This document shows positions 52,924 to 64,000 of a stretch of DNA of 64,000 nt, piece by piece. The notes beneath the pieces are model-generated. The model saw nothing but the letters and a program-made list of their open reading frames with translations. It had not been told where the DNA came from and searched no databases. Each line of letters begins with the position of its first letter. Positions within the stretch are counted from its first letter, which is position 1. Position numbers and translations under genes: made by a program. This DNA comes from Carallia brachiata (lineage: Eukaryota > Streptophyta > Magnoliopsida > Malpighiales > Rhizophoraceae): assembly GCA_021464245.1 (NCBI GenBank), contig JADCRB010000066.1, positions 1,897,548 through 1,961,547 on the forward strand, given 5' to 3'.

Positions 52924-53422
52924 CGGACAAAAATTCTAAATTGGTGCCTAACGTTTGGGCTATGATTTAATTATAGACACAATATTTTTTTTTGGTAAAA
53001 TTAGTCCCCAACATTTTGGTTAAGGTCTAATTAAAGACAAAACATTTTTTTGGCAAAATTAATTCTAATATTTTCACTGTAGAATAATTTAATAGTTTTC
53101 TAATTATTTGACTGTCTAATTTATTAAAAAATACAATATTTGTTAGACTATCTCTTTATAAGATACAATATTATTAAAAATATAAAAAAAAGAGGTGGTC
53201 TAATAGATTATATACTTTTTAATAAATTAGACAGTCAGATAACAAAAAAATATTAAATTATTCTATAGTAAAAACATTAGGGACCAATTTTACCAAAAAA
53301 AATGTTGTGTCCTTAAATAGGCCTTAACCAAAACATTGGGGATTGATCTCACAAAAAAAAAAACGTTGTATCTGTAATTGAACCATATTCCAAACGTTAA
53401 GCATTAATTTAAAATTTTAGCC
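52924..53422. mobile_element. Fold-back MITE, probably Mutator-like
   Basis: Nearly the whole ~500 bp is one imperfect inverted repeat. The left arm reads ggacaaaaattctaaattgg...cctaacgtttgg and the reverse of the right arm reads ggctaaaattttaaattaat...cttaacgtttgg. Arms of about 200 bp meet near 53,170. Flanks share aaaagat (52917-52923 and 53423-53429), extendable to 9 bp with two mismatches. A long TIR with a GG start and a possible 9-bp TSD suggests Mutator. Confidence 0.7.
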
Positions 53423-53479
53423 AAAAGATAAGTTCGGTTAGTTTACTAAATAAATTAAGTTTAAATATATTAAAATTCG

Positions 53480-53625
53480 AAGACTCAACTTAAATAAGTT
53501 GATTAGAAGGAGTATCCTTCCACTTGTAAGATTAAGGATTGAAACCTTGATCTCTTCCTGACCTCCCATCCCCTAATAATAGTCAAATGTCATCTCCTCT
53601 AGCACCAAAAAAAAAAAAAAAAAAA
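53480..53625 (+). mobile_element. tRNA-derived SINE
   Basis: An A-box-like taagttgattagaagg (about 53,495-53,510) and a B-box-like ggattgaaacc (53,536-53,546) stand at normal pol III spacing. About 60 bp of body follow, then a 19-nt A tail (53,607-53,625). This layout is that of plant tRNA-related SINEs. A clean TSD could not be fixed. Confidence 0.6.
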
Positions 53626-53898
53626 GTATAAATATTAAATTTTAACTTGACTAAAATTTTGGGGCGCCTCGTTGCTCGATTTTTCATGATTAAAAGAATT
53701 TTTCTAAAAATAAATTTTTGAAGAACCTTTTTTTTTTTATTTAGCCCATACAATTGAAGTCTAAACTTTTAAAAATTCAAGGTTACACTTATTTAAATTT
53801 TAATTTTAATTTAAAAACAAAAACAAAAAATAAAATATTTACAGGGGTGCGACTGTAATTACTTTTCTCGGTATCCAATATCCGTAATCACGCCTCCT

Positions 53899-53905
53899 TA
53901 TATAT
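53899..53905 (+). promoter_or_regulatory. TATA box of the CER1-like gene
   Basis: ttatatatgccc lies about 75-80 bp upstream of the ATG at 53978, leaving room for a leader of about 45 bp. Confidence 0.6.
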
Positions 53906-53977
53906 GCCCACACCCTTATGACCATTTTATATTGTTTGAGAGGCTGCAAGGAAAGAAGTACCAAAGAAAACACAAGT

Positions 53978-55528
53978 ATGGCTTCTAAGCCTGGAATTCT
54001 CACTGATTGGCCATGGAAGCCTCTTGGAAGCTACAAGGTCTCTCTCTCTCTCTCTCTCTCTCTCGACTCCAACAAATACGCACACACTCTAACACGCAGA
54101 TTGACCATGGCATCAGATCAGGGTGCAATCAAACTCACAAAATGGTTTTTATTTTTTAGTCTATTAATTAGCATGCCCATAGCCTCTAAATATATCACAT
54201 TCTTTAGAAGCGAGGGGGAAGTGGGACGACTTGGTGCTTTTATAGAAAAAGATTAGTATAAATTTTGAGGAATTATTCCAAATTAACCTCTTTCACAATC
54301 ATTGCATTATATTTGTGTCATGATAGCTAGCTTTTAGAATTCGCATGTGGCAATGAGTTTGCACAATTATTTCATCAAGTAATTAATCAGCACTAAAACG
54401 GTAGCCGGACGGGTCGGGAGGGACACGGGAGAGAGAGAAAAGTAAAGATAGCGAGACTCATGCTGGGTTCTACCAATTTTTTAATTTTTTTTATAAATAA
54501 AATATTTTATGTGTATAAAGATAAGATTAATGTACAATAAATATAAGAACGCAACATTTTTAAAATTATGTGTAATAGATTTAAATTGATGTACAATATA
54601 TATTATGTGTATAAAAATTAAAGTTAAAAGATTAAATACTCAAAATTAATGTGTAACAAATTAAGATAAAAATATAAAAGCACGAAATTACTGCTTTATC
54701 ATGGTGGCTTAATCCCCGGGCTTGTTATCAATACTCTAATTAGTATTGCCATTGACGTCACAATTGTCTCTACGATTAATTTCAAGCATGAGGAGGTTAG
54801 ATGCTGTTGTCAGACATCTTAGTTTATTAAGGAATGAATGTTATTTTTGCAGTAAGTCTTACTGGCACCTGGATTCATCCACAACATGTACAAATTTGTG
54901 GCCAAGGGAGACGATGACATCTCAACCCTGCTGGTTCTGCCCTTTCTCTTATGGAGAATGGTTCACAACCAGATATGGATCAGCCTGTCCCGTTACAGAA
55001 CAGCCCAAGGCAAGAACAGGATTGTCGACAAGGGCATTGAATTTGACCAAGTTGACCGCGAAAGCAATTGGTACACATCCACACAGATATATATATTTGT
55101 ATACTAAACAAATCAAATATATTTGTATGATTAACTAGTTGTCCAATAAAGATTAAAACTGTTTTTTGAAGATTTTCTAGACCCTTTTATCTTTTTTTAG
55201 TTATAGTATTATTTATTTATGTGTGCTATATGGGTTTTTTTTTTTTTGGAACAGTGTGTTGATTGCTAGCCGTAATTTAATATTGTGGCATGCAGGGATG
55301 ACCAGATATTGTTCAATGGAATTCTATACTACATTGCAACCGTGGTGATTCCAGGAACCACTCATTTGCCGATGTGGAGGGCAGATGGCATAGTTTTAAC
55401 GATCCTGATTCATTTGGGTCCCGTGGAATTTATTTATTACTGGCTTCACAGAGCTCTGCACCATCACTATCTCTATTCTCGCTATCATTCCCACCATCAC
55501 TCTTCCATTGCCACCGAGCCGATCACAT
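53978..55528 (+). pseudogene. CER1-like fatty aldehyde decarbonylase, exons 1-3 only
   Basis: CER1 proteins are ER membrane enzymes of the fatty-acid-hydroxylase superfamily that, with CER3 and cytochrome b5, make the alkanes of cuticular wax. Exon 1 (53978-54037) encodes MASKPGILTDWPWKPLGSYK. Exon 2 (54853-55070) encodes ...LLVLPFLLWRMVHNQIWISL and RIVDKGIEFDQVDRESNW. Exon 3 (55296-55528) encodes DDQILFNGILYYIA, HLPMWRADGIVLTILIHLGP and the first two His clusters, HRALHH and HSHHHSS. Junctions are GT/AG with phases matching the family. The first codon of exon 2, expected Tyr, is TAA (54853-54855). The third His cluster and C-terminal WAX2-type domain (about 450 residues) are missing. After exon 3's GTAAGT donor come 1.2 kb and then a gypsy array. 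It is either a truncated pseudogene or a gene whose later exons lie beyond the window. Confidence 0.85.
54038..54066 (+). repeat. (TC)n microsatellite at the start of CER1-like intron 1
   Basis: The donor GT is followed at once by about 13 CT dinucleotides (gtctctctct...), so the splice donor lacks the usual GTAAGT form. Confidence 0.85.
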
Positions 55529-56780
55529 GTAAGTCCCAGTCCAACTAAGGATATTCATAGTAATAATTAGTAAATGATTAACGATTCTAACCAATCACAA
55601 TTGATTTTTTGTTGGCACTAATTAATGAACGCAAATTAAAGAGTACAACCCCTTCTTAATTACATAATCGTCACTATCCCCACTATTGGAAATGAGCTAG
55701 TTATTAGTTAATGATGTTCTGCTGTTTCAAAAACGAACACCCACTTATTTTGCTTTAATCTTATTTTGGTAAAATTTTAAATTTATGTCAGGAGCAGTAG
55801 GCTGGTCCTTGCTTCAATTTATGGGCGGCTATGTATGACATTGCATAATTAAATCCGTCTGAAATAATGTTTGTAGACCATTTGACTAGTCCAAGTGACT
55901 AACTTGACTTGGTGTCATCAAAAAAGTCAGGAATCAAACTTTCTCACATATCTTTACTCCCTTTTGTGGTGTCTTCAATCTAGGAGCCCTTCATCACAAA
56001 CAAGAAAAAAAAAGTAATGTTTGTAAAATAAAGATCCATTGATTGATTTCGCTCAAAAAAAGAAAAAAAAAAAGATCAATTGATTGACAATGTTGATTAA
56101 GGAACGGCTAATAAATAATGTATTGCTTACTTATAGTCGGAAATAATAAATGGAGGGATTTGGGTGTTTCTAACTTCCACGCAGTAAGCAATTTAATGCA
56201 TACATCTAAAACGACCAAACCAAGATAGCAGTGCGTCATATCACAAAACACTTTTCTTTTTTTTTGGGACATTTTTTTTTTTTTTTTGGTCTTGCATATC
56301 ACAAAACTTTACTTGAGTTGGGTACAAGTCTAAAGAGCATACGAGCCGAAAGTTTGAGGTCCAGTCCATGTTACAACCCAAAATGGAAAACTTGTACGCA
56401 TTCAGCAATTTTATCAAAATAAAGGAGCAGTACTTCAACAGGATACATATATAGCAATTTTACCTTCTTTATTTTTGGTGAAAAGTTATTTTTACCGATG
56501 GAGGGAGGATAGGTTAGCTTCAGATAGAGCTAACATGCCAGTGAAAAAATTAATCCACACATGAGACAACAATGTCCCCCAAAGACACTACTGTACAGTC
56601 TGTGCTAAACAATTTATTATTGAACATATTAAGAAACAAACGTATTGCTGGGATGTAATCATTATCCCTGTGTATTTAAAATATGATCACTTCTAGACAT
56701 TTTAATTCAACATTCCTCAAAGGAGGAACCACCATACAACTCATAATTTGTAGAGTGTTAAAGGGGTCTATCTAGGTTTT
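55529..56780. other. Intron/intergenic AT-rich DNA after CER1-like exon 3
   Basis: No exon 4 (expected to begin near SVIHPFAEHIAYF) was seen in any frame. Long poly-T tracts occur at 56,258-56,288. Confidence 0.55.
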
Positions 56781-57380
56781 TGATGCGAACCCCGCGGATA
56801 GCACCGGAAGACCCAACGCCTATAGGGAGACGCGAACCCCACGGATACACCGAAAGACCCACGAACGAGATTGAAAATCACAACCCAAGGAAAGCCAAGT
56901 CAGGTTTGAAGGAACCTTGACCCAACGTCTATATGGAGACGCGAACCAAAGGTATAAGAAGATTTGTAGACGCCACACCCTAGAAAAGGAAGAAGGAGGG
57001 TGATAAGTCTAGGTTGAACGCCACAAGGAGGTATCCTTGATAAGTTCGGTAAAAGAGTTTTGAAACTCCAAAGAACGATTGTTCTAATTCTCAATTCATC
57101 AAAATTCCCCAAAATAAGAGTCTTACAAGCCTATTTATAGGCAAACCCAAGTAACTAGGGTTTTCAAAACAAAAGACAACTAAAACTAGAAAACCAAGTT
57201 CCTACACCAATAAGGAAAACCTAATTCAACTAGAAACTTGAGAATTAAAGCTAATTCCTACTTGGAAAAGGATTGGGCTTAACTAAAACATTGTCCAGCC
57301 CAAAACATTAATTAAAATCCTAAATTTAACATCCAAATCAGTTCATACATAGCCGTGTATGCACTAGGCCCAATTACTCA
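56781..57380 (-). repeat. 3' LTR of the gypsy unit
   Basis: On the plus strand it runs from tgatgcgaac to caattactca. Element-sense ends are TGAGTAATT...GCATCA. It contains two 28-bp copies of gacccaacg-ctatag-gagacgcgaac (about 56,811 and 56,919). The inner border is set at the TGA that is both pol stop and LTR start, supported by TG...CA ends. Confidence 0.82.
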
Positions 57381-60300
57381 TGTCGGCCCAAACTTGTCTT
57401 CTTGCACTCGAACCATGTTGACATAAACTTGAGGCACCACCGAGTAATCTTGACCTCCAAATGCTTTGCTTAACATCCAAGAAACTCCTTGAATGCCAAG
57501 GCAGCCTTCATGCACGTTGCTTGTGGCCCAAGCATCCTTCACCAAAGCACTTAGAGCCTCCTTGAGCTTTTTAGCTCTACTTCTCGTGATCGGTCCATCT
57601 AGAATGTGCAAAGGATCCCTTGAATTGGTCTTAATGCTACCTTGGTTGCCATCATTCCCCCTCTCCTCAAAAGGATTTGTCCTCAAATCGTCACCTACAT
57701 CAAAAGGAGAAAGGTCAGAAACATTAAATGTAGCACTCACACTATACTCACCTGGAAGGTCCAACTTGTAGGCGTTGTCATTGATGCGTTCAAGCACTTG
57801 AAATGGTCCATCGCCTCTTGGTTGCAACTTGGAACGCCTTTGAGCAGGAAACCTCTCTTTCGCATATGCACCCAAACCCAATCTCCAGGTTCGAATACAA
57901 CCTTCTTTCGCCCTTTGTTGGCTTGATTAGTATATTGTTCGGTCCTCTTCTGGATGTGTTGTCGCACCTGCTCGTGCAACTGCTTGACCATCTCAGCCTT
58001 CTTCTTTCCATCTAAACTAGCTCGCTCCTCAACTGGCAAAGGCAACAAATCCAATGGTGTAAGTGGATTGAAGCCATACACAACCTCAAATGGAGAGCAA
58101 TTGGTAGCTGAATGGACACTCCTATTATATGCAAACTCCACATGTGGCAAACACTCCTCCCAATTCTTCAAGTTCTTTTGGATGACAGAACGCAGCAATG
58201 TGGTCAACGTTCTATTCACCACTCGGTTTGTCCATCAGTCTGAGGATGACAAGTAGTCGAGAACAAGAGTTTGGTTCCCAACTTTCCCCACAATGTTTTC
58301 CAGAAGTAACTCAAGAACTTCACATCTCGATCTGAAACAATGGACCTTGGCACACCATGCAACCTCACTACTCTCGAAAGAACAAATCAGCCACATTGGT
58401 TGCATCATCACTCTTGTGACACGGAATGAAGTGCGCCATCTTCGAGAACCTGTCAACAACCACAAAAACAGAATCCCTACCCTTCCTCGACCTAGGCAAA
58501 CCCAAAACGAAGTCCATAGAATGTCTACCCAAGGTTCACTAGGTATGGGCAAAGGGGTATAAAGACCATGGGGTAAGACTCTAGACTTGGCTTGCTTGCA
58601 TGTGACACACCTATCACATACCCTCTCGACGTCTCTTCTCATATGCGGCCAAAAGAAATGCTCAATCAGTACATCTAAAGTCTTCCTAACACCAAAGTGT
58701 CCCATTAAACCACCCCCATGAGCTTCTCTCACCAGCAACTCCCTTAAAGAGCTCTTAGGCACACACAATCTATTCTCTCTAAATAAGAATCCCTCATGCC
58801 TATAGAACTTCCCAAATGCTCCTTTCTCACAAGCTTCGAACACATTAGCAAAGTCAGGATCATTAGCATATAAATCTTTGATGTACTCAAATCCCAACAA
58901 CTTAGTATTCAAAGTAGAGATTAGGGCATACCTTCGCGACAATGCATCAGCCACAACGTTCTCTTTGCCTTGCTTGTACTTGATCACATATGGGAACGTC
59001 TCTATGAACTCCACCCACTTAGCATGTCGCTTATTCAACTTACCTTGACCCTTAAGGTGCTTCAAGGACTCATGATCAGTGTGAATCACGAACTCCTTAG
59101 GCCACAGGTAGTGCTGCCAAGTCTCCAAAGCTCTCACCAATGCATACATCTCCTTGTCATATGTCGGGTAGTTAAGTGCTGCTCCACTCAACTTCTCACT
59201 GAAGAATGCAATGGGGCGCCGCTCTTGCATCAAAACAGCCCCTATTCCTATACCTGAAGCATCACACTCAACCTCAAAAGTCTTAGAAAAATTAGGTAAA
59301 GCAAGTAAAGGTGCAGAAATTAGTTTTTCTTTAATCAAATTAAAAGCACTCTCTTGCTCGCTTCCCCACTTGAATCCAACACTCTTCTTCACTATCTCCG
59401 TCAATGGTGCGGCTAGGGTGCTAAAATCCTTGACAAACCTTCGGTAGAAGCTAGCCAAGCCATGAAAACTACGCACCTCCGAAATGGTCTTAGGTGTAGG
59501 CCAATCACGAATAGCCTTTACCTTCTTCTTCATCCACTTCAATGCCTTTGGAACTGACCACATAACCTAAGAAAACAACTTGATTTGTGCAAAATGTACA
59601 TTTCTTAAGGTTAGCATACAATGTCTCCTTCCTCAACACCTCCAACACACATCTCAAATGCTCAACATGCTCATGCAAATCCTTACTATAGATCAGAATA
59701 TCATCAAAATAAACAACAACAAATCTACCAATGAAAGCACGCAACACATGATTCATCAACCTCATGAATGTACTAGGTGCATTAGTCAAACCAAATGGCA
59801 TAACCAACCACTCGTACAATCCATATTTAGTTTTGAAAGCAGTTTTCCACTCATCTCCCTCTTTCATTCTAATTTGATGATATCCACTTTTAAGATCAAT
59901 TTTGGAGAACACACAAGAACCATGCAATTCATCCAACATGTCATCTAACCTAGGAATGGGATGGCGATACTTTACAGTGATTTTGTTGACCGCTCGGCAA
60001 TCAATGCACATTCTCCACGTTCCATCCTTCTTAGGCACAAGTAACACAGGGACTGCACATGGGCTCATGCTCTCCCTCACATAACCTTTCTTCATCAACT
60101 CAGCAACTTGTCGTTGGAGCTCCTTGGTCTCCTCGGGGTTGCTCCTGTAGGCTGGTCGATTTGGAATTGAAGCCCCGGGAATGAAATCAATTTGATGTTC
60201 AATTCCTCTAATTGGTGGCAAGCCATCAGGCACCTCCTCGGGAAATACATCTTCAAACTCCTGCAAAAGAATACGAACCACACTAGGCAAAGACAAATCA

Positions 60301-62268
60301 TATTCATTAGTGTTAAGAAAGGCCTCCTTATACAAAAGAAGGACCATAGGAGTCTCGGCCAAGTAGGCAGCCTTGACATCTCTCTCTTTTGCTATCACAC
60401 TCAACGACTTTCTCTCTTTTCTACCATTTTTATCACTTGTCTCTCCTTTTGTAGTTCCCTCACTCTTTTTCTTTGCACAACTCTCAGATTGCTCCCCTTT
60501 TGCTTTGCTCTCACTCTCACTTTTTACCTCGTTCTTTTGACTAGTGTTGTCACTCTCTCTTTTCACTCTCAACTGATCTTCATATACTTGTCTTGGACTT
60601 AAAGGTACAAGAGTAATTGGTTTCCCATCCATCGTGAATGTGTACCGGTTCTTGAAGCCATCATGGGTCACCCTCCTATCATATTGCCATGGGCGACCAA
60701 GTAGCAAATGTCCAGCATGCATTGGCACCACATCACACAACACCTCATCCTTGTAACGTCCAATAGAGAAGGAAATCAATACTTGCTTGTTCACCTTCAC
60801 CTCACCACTATCATTGAGCCATTGAAGCTTGTATGGCCTTAGGTGCTTGATTGTAGGTAAACTCAGCTTCTCTACCAACAAAGTGCTAGCCACGTTAGTA
60901 CAACTACCACCATCAATAATCACACTACATACCTTATTTTGGATGTGGCATCTCGTGTGAAAGATGTTGTCCCGTGCACTTCATCGCCTTCCTTCACTTG
61001 AGCATTCAAAGCTCTCCGAGCTACTAGCATTTCACCGTCAACTGGGTACTCTCTCTCATCATCAGCATCATCCAAGGGTGGCATGGAATCATCATCCGAA
61101 TCAGCCTCGGATTCAATTTCACCATCCTCTCTCATAATCATAGCACGCTTGTTAGGGCATTGTGAGGCAATGTGCCCTCTTCCCAAGCATCGAAAACACC
61201 TAATGTCGCGGTTTCGGTCTTGAGAAGTCTCTACCTTGCCCTTCTCTTTGCTGCCTCCCACCTCCTTAGGCTTTGTAGGTTCAGCCTTAGACTTGGAAAA
61301 GGCTTTATCATCCTTCTTGCTCCAATTCGGTTTCCATGCTGAAGAGGGACCCAAATTCTGCCCTACACGGGTAGTAGTGCTCTTCCTCTTGAGTTGCCTC
61401 TCTACCTTCATGGCCATGTGCACCATGTCTTCAATCTCCACATAATGTTGCAGCTCCACTATATTGGCAATGTCTCGGTTCAATCCTTGCAGAAATCTAG
61501 CCATTGTAGCTTCTCGATCTTCCTCAACATTGGCACGGATCATAGCTATCTCCATCTCCTTATGGTACTCCTCCACACTCTTGGAGCCTTGGGTAAGGCC
61601 TTGAAGCCTTTGATAGAGGTCACGGTAGTAATGTGATGGAACAAACCGTTTCCTCATCACAGCCTTCATTTCTTCCCAATTGTCAATGGGACGCTCTCGA
61701 TTCCTTCGACGATTGATCACCAACTGATCCCACCAAACTATGGCATAATCAGTGAACTCCACTGCTGCCAACTTCACCTTCTTCTCCTCAGAGTAATCAT
61801 GGCAGTCGAACACAAGTTCTACCTTCTTTTCCCACTCCAAGTAAGCATCAGGATCGCTTTTGCCTTGAAATGGAGGAATCTTCATTTTGATGCTTCCAAG
61901 GTTGCGATCTTGTTCCCATCTCCCAATGTTCCTATCTCCTCTACCTCCACGGCCCATTTCACGTCTACCTCTCTCTTCTCTCCACGCGCCATTCTACCCA
62001 CACTATAATTGGAGGCTTGATCATCGTCAACAAAGTCATCCTCAAAGTGTGCTTCATAACGTTCTCCACCATTCCCACGTGCATTGGGAACTCTTTGGTG
62101 CTGCCCCTGCTGCAAATTGGCTATGGCAACTTCTTGTCTTTCAAATTTATCTCTCATCTCATCAAAAAGCATGAAAATACGCTCAAATTGTTGTTCCATT
62201 GCTCTGATCTTGAATGATTCATTAGCTGATCCTTCCTCCAAAACACCTTTGCCATGGTCTGTAGACAT
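57378..62268 (-). pseudogene. Ty3/gypsy gag-pol polyprotein with a few frame breaks
   Basis: ATG 62268 opens MSTDHGKGVLEEGSANESFK. Gag follows ([40 protein letters not shown]), with a CCHC knuckle [14 protein letters not shown] near 61,170. Next come protease (IIDGGSCTNVASTLLVEKL, near 60,915), reverse transcriptase (MCIDCRAVNKITVKYRHPIP, MPFGLTNAPSTFM, VVYFDDILIYSKD), RNase H ([31 protein letters not shown]), and integrase ([20 protein letters not shown], then [13 protein letters not shown], and [20 protein letters not shown]). The C-terminal tail has [20 protein letters not shown] and GPITRSRAKKLKEALSALV, ending VQEDKFGPT-TGA at 57378. Frame breaks lie near 61,930, 60,960, 59,525, about 58,400, 58,230 and 57,850. 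One long frame of this form and the tail suggest a chromovirus-type element, but I see no certain chromodomain. Confidence 0.9.
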
Positions 62269-62289
62269 GTTTAAACCTGCAAAATTATG

Positions 62290-63182
62290 TTAGAAAGGAC
62301 CTCACAAACACTCCCTCACGTGTTTGCACTCCACTACTCACGTATGACACTCAATCTCTCGTGTTTGCACACAAATCAATTTGGCTTTTCTCTCCAATGC
62401 AACTCACACTCTTGCCTTTTTCCACTCAATTGTTCCTCACTCTAAGTTCTTTGGAGCCAAGAACCAATAAAAAAAAATCAGTTTACAAACTCCTTGCAAC
62501 AACTAGAACTAAAGACTGAAGGAAAAACAACAAGGGGAAAGGGTTTGGTACAAACTGTCCACACAAGTAATTTGGCCAAATAGTTTTTTTTTTTTTTTAA
62601 TATGGCCAGAACTCTTTTTTTTTTTTTTTTGGTTAAACTTGCTGGAAAGTAACAAAAACTGATTCAAATAACCACTAGGAAACACAAAAGAACGTTTAGA
62701 TTGGGCGGACTAGGGTTTCTCACTTTTTCCCAATCAGGACAGATATTGAGCGCTGACTTCGAACTCGATTTTGGCTAAGATTACAATCGAACTGGGCTTT
62801 TCACAAAACACAAAAGTTGTAGCCCTATATCTTAGCTTTTAAACGCAACTGGAATCACTCAATTTGGAGTTTTATAGAAGAAGTTATAGCAAACTTACTG
62901 AACAGACGTCAAATTTGGCGGACAGACGCGCGGAAACACAAAGACTTAGGTTTTTTTTGTTTTTTTTTCTTTTTCAGCAAAGAACACGCGAACAAAAGAC
63001 AAAGAACACACTAGGGTTTAATTTTTTTTTTTTTCTAATTTTCTGGAATAGAAACTGAACAACAAAACAAAGAAGACAAAGATGAATAGACAAAAACCTA
63101 GGGTTAAGAACACGATGGAAAACACAAAAAAATAAAACTTTGGATACGCAAACCTGACCTAGAGCCTAAGCTTGATACCAAC
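62290..63182 (-). other. 5' leader and PBS of the gypsy unit
   Basis: Untranslated region with several T runs on the plus strand (62,585-62,630, 62,950, 63,020). Just inside the LTR the minus strand reads GTTGGTATCAAGCTTAGG, resembling the initiator tRNA-Met PBS with changes. Confidence 0.7.
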
Positions 63183-63781
63183 TGATGCAAACCCCGCGGA
63201 TAGCACCGGAAGACCCAACGCCTATAGGGAGACGCGAACCCCACGGATACACCAGAAGACCCACGAACGAGATTGAAAATCACAACCCAAGGAAAGCCAA
63301 ATCAGGTTTGAAGGAACCTTGACCCAACGTCTATATAGAGACGCGAACCAAAGGTATAAGAAGATTTGTAGACGCCACACCCTAGAAAAGGAAAAAGGAG
63401 GGTGATAAGTCTAGGTTGAACGCCACAAGGAGGTATCCTTGATAAGTTCGGTAAAAGAGTTTTGAAACTCCAAAGAACGATTGTTCTAATTCTCAATTCA
63501 TCAAAATTCCCCCAAAATAAGAGTCTTACAAGCCTATTTATAGGAAACCCAAGTAACTAGGGTTTTCAAAACAAAAGACAACTAAACTAGAAAACCAAGT
63601 TCCTACACCAATAAGGAAAACCTAATTCAACTAGAAACTTGAGAATTAAAGCTAATTCTTACTTGGGAAAGGATTGGGCTCAACTAAAACATTGTCTAGC
63701 CCAAAACATTAATTAAAATCCTAAATTTAACATCCAAATCAGTTCATACATAGCCGTGTATGCACTAGGCCCAATTACTCA
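63183..63781 (-). repeat. LTR shared by two gypsy units
   Basis: 599 bp, aligning end to end with 56781-57380. It serves as 5' LTR of the left unit and is followed directly by the pol 3' end of a second unit. Confidence 0.9.
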
Positions 63782-64000
63782 TGTCGGCCCAAACTTGTCT
63801 TCTTGCACTCGAACCATGTTGACATAAACTTGAGGCACCACCGAGTAATCTTGACTTCCAAATGCTTTGCTTAACATCCAAGAAACTCCTTGGATGCCAA
63901 GGCAGCCTTCATGCACGTTGCTTGTGGCCCAAGCATCCTTCACTAAAGCACTTAGAGCCTCCTTGAGCTTTTTAGCTCTACTTCTCGTGATCGGTCCATC
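63782..64000 (-). pseudogene. Second gypsy unit, pol 3' end (partial, runs off the window)
   Basis: Near-identical to 57,381-57,599 of the first unit, with about three substitutions. It encodes the same tail (GPITRSRAKKLKEALSALV onward to FGPT-stop). The rest of this unit lies beyond 64,000. Confidence 0.88.

Larger units (their letters stand above)
56781..63781 (-). mobile_element. Ty3/gypsy retrotransposon, left unit of a tandem array
   Basis: A 7.0-kb unit with LTRs of 600 bp (left, 3') and 599 bp (right, 5'), a tRNA-Met-like PBS inside the right LTR, and gag-PR-RT-RNH-INT read leftwards. The LTRs differ by about ten substitutions and three short indels by eye (under 2%). To the right of the right LTR the sequence is not flanking DNA but the 3' end of another pol, so two elements share this LTR. 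Confidence 0.92.

Noticed and set aside
1..64000. CRISPR arrays, prophage or bacterial operons
   Set aside because: No regularly spaced direct repeats with unique spacers. Introns, LTRs, Helitron, MULE and plant gene families show this is plant nuclear DNA.

Overview
This window is AT-rich nuclear DNA from a dicot-type flowering plant. The host genes point to a plant: a 2S albumin, an F-box/FBA gene, RFL-type PPR sequence, a CER1-like alkane-synthesis gene and an NADPH:quinone reductase remnant. So do the element types: Ty1/copia, Ty3/gypsy of the Tat type and a second gypsy type, a Helitron, a MULE, hAT- and Mutator-type MITEs and a tRNA-derived SINE. I cannot name the species. I see no prokaryotic features, no rRNA or tRNA gene and no CRISPR array. 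Every host gene here looks broken or truncated, so this is a repeat-dominated, gene-poor region.

Layout, 1-26 kb. A copia 5' end (gag, PBS, LTR, minus strand) runs off the left edge. It is followed by an NQR pseudogene, a 2.4-kb Helitron with repeated 5' ends, a hAT MITE with a perfect 8-bp TSD, a 2S albumin with a nonsense codon and two lost cysteines, and an F-box gene with one in-frame stop. Next come a decayed copia element (11,293-16,647) with bZIP-type ACGT motifs in its leader, and a second hAT MITE. The last item is an RFL-type PPR pseudogene split by a young, complete copia element (19,411-24,555, TSD gtatt).

Layout, 26-49 kb. A ~10-kb Tat-type gypsy element (26,451-36,526) carries two extra sense ORFs between pol and the 3' LTR. 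One is a WUSCHEL-like gene with homeodomain, WUS-box and EAR-like terminus. The other is an unrecognised ~200-codon ORF. Directly beside it lies a complete ~11.9-kb MULE (36,727-48,665), bounded by degenerate TIRs and a perfect 9-bp TSD. It has a spliced FAR1/MURA-type transposase on the plus strand, a convergent second gene of the plant-mobile-domain/DUF1985 kind on the minus strand, and a 3-4-kb array rich in GTTGCAC/GTGCAAC motifs between them.

Layout, 49-64 kb. AT-rich DNA holds a hAT MITE, a Mutator-like MITE and a SINE. The first three exons of a CER1-like gene follow, with an apparent stop as first codon of exon 2. The window ends in a gypsy tandem array (LTR-internal-LTR-internal) that runs off the right edge and may separate the CER1-like 5' exons from the rest of the gene.

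The two most interesting items are the WUS-like gene carried by the Tat retrotransposon and the two-gene MULE with its motif array.
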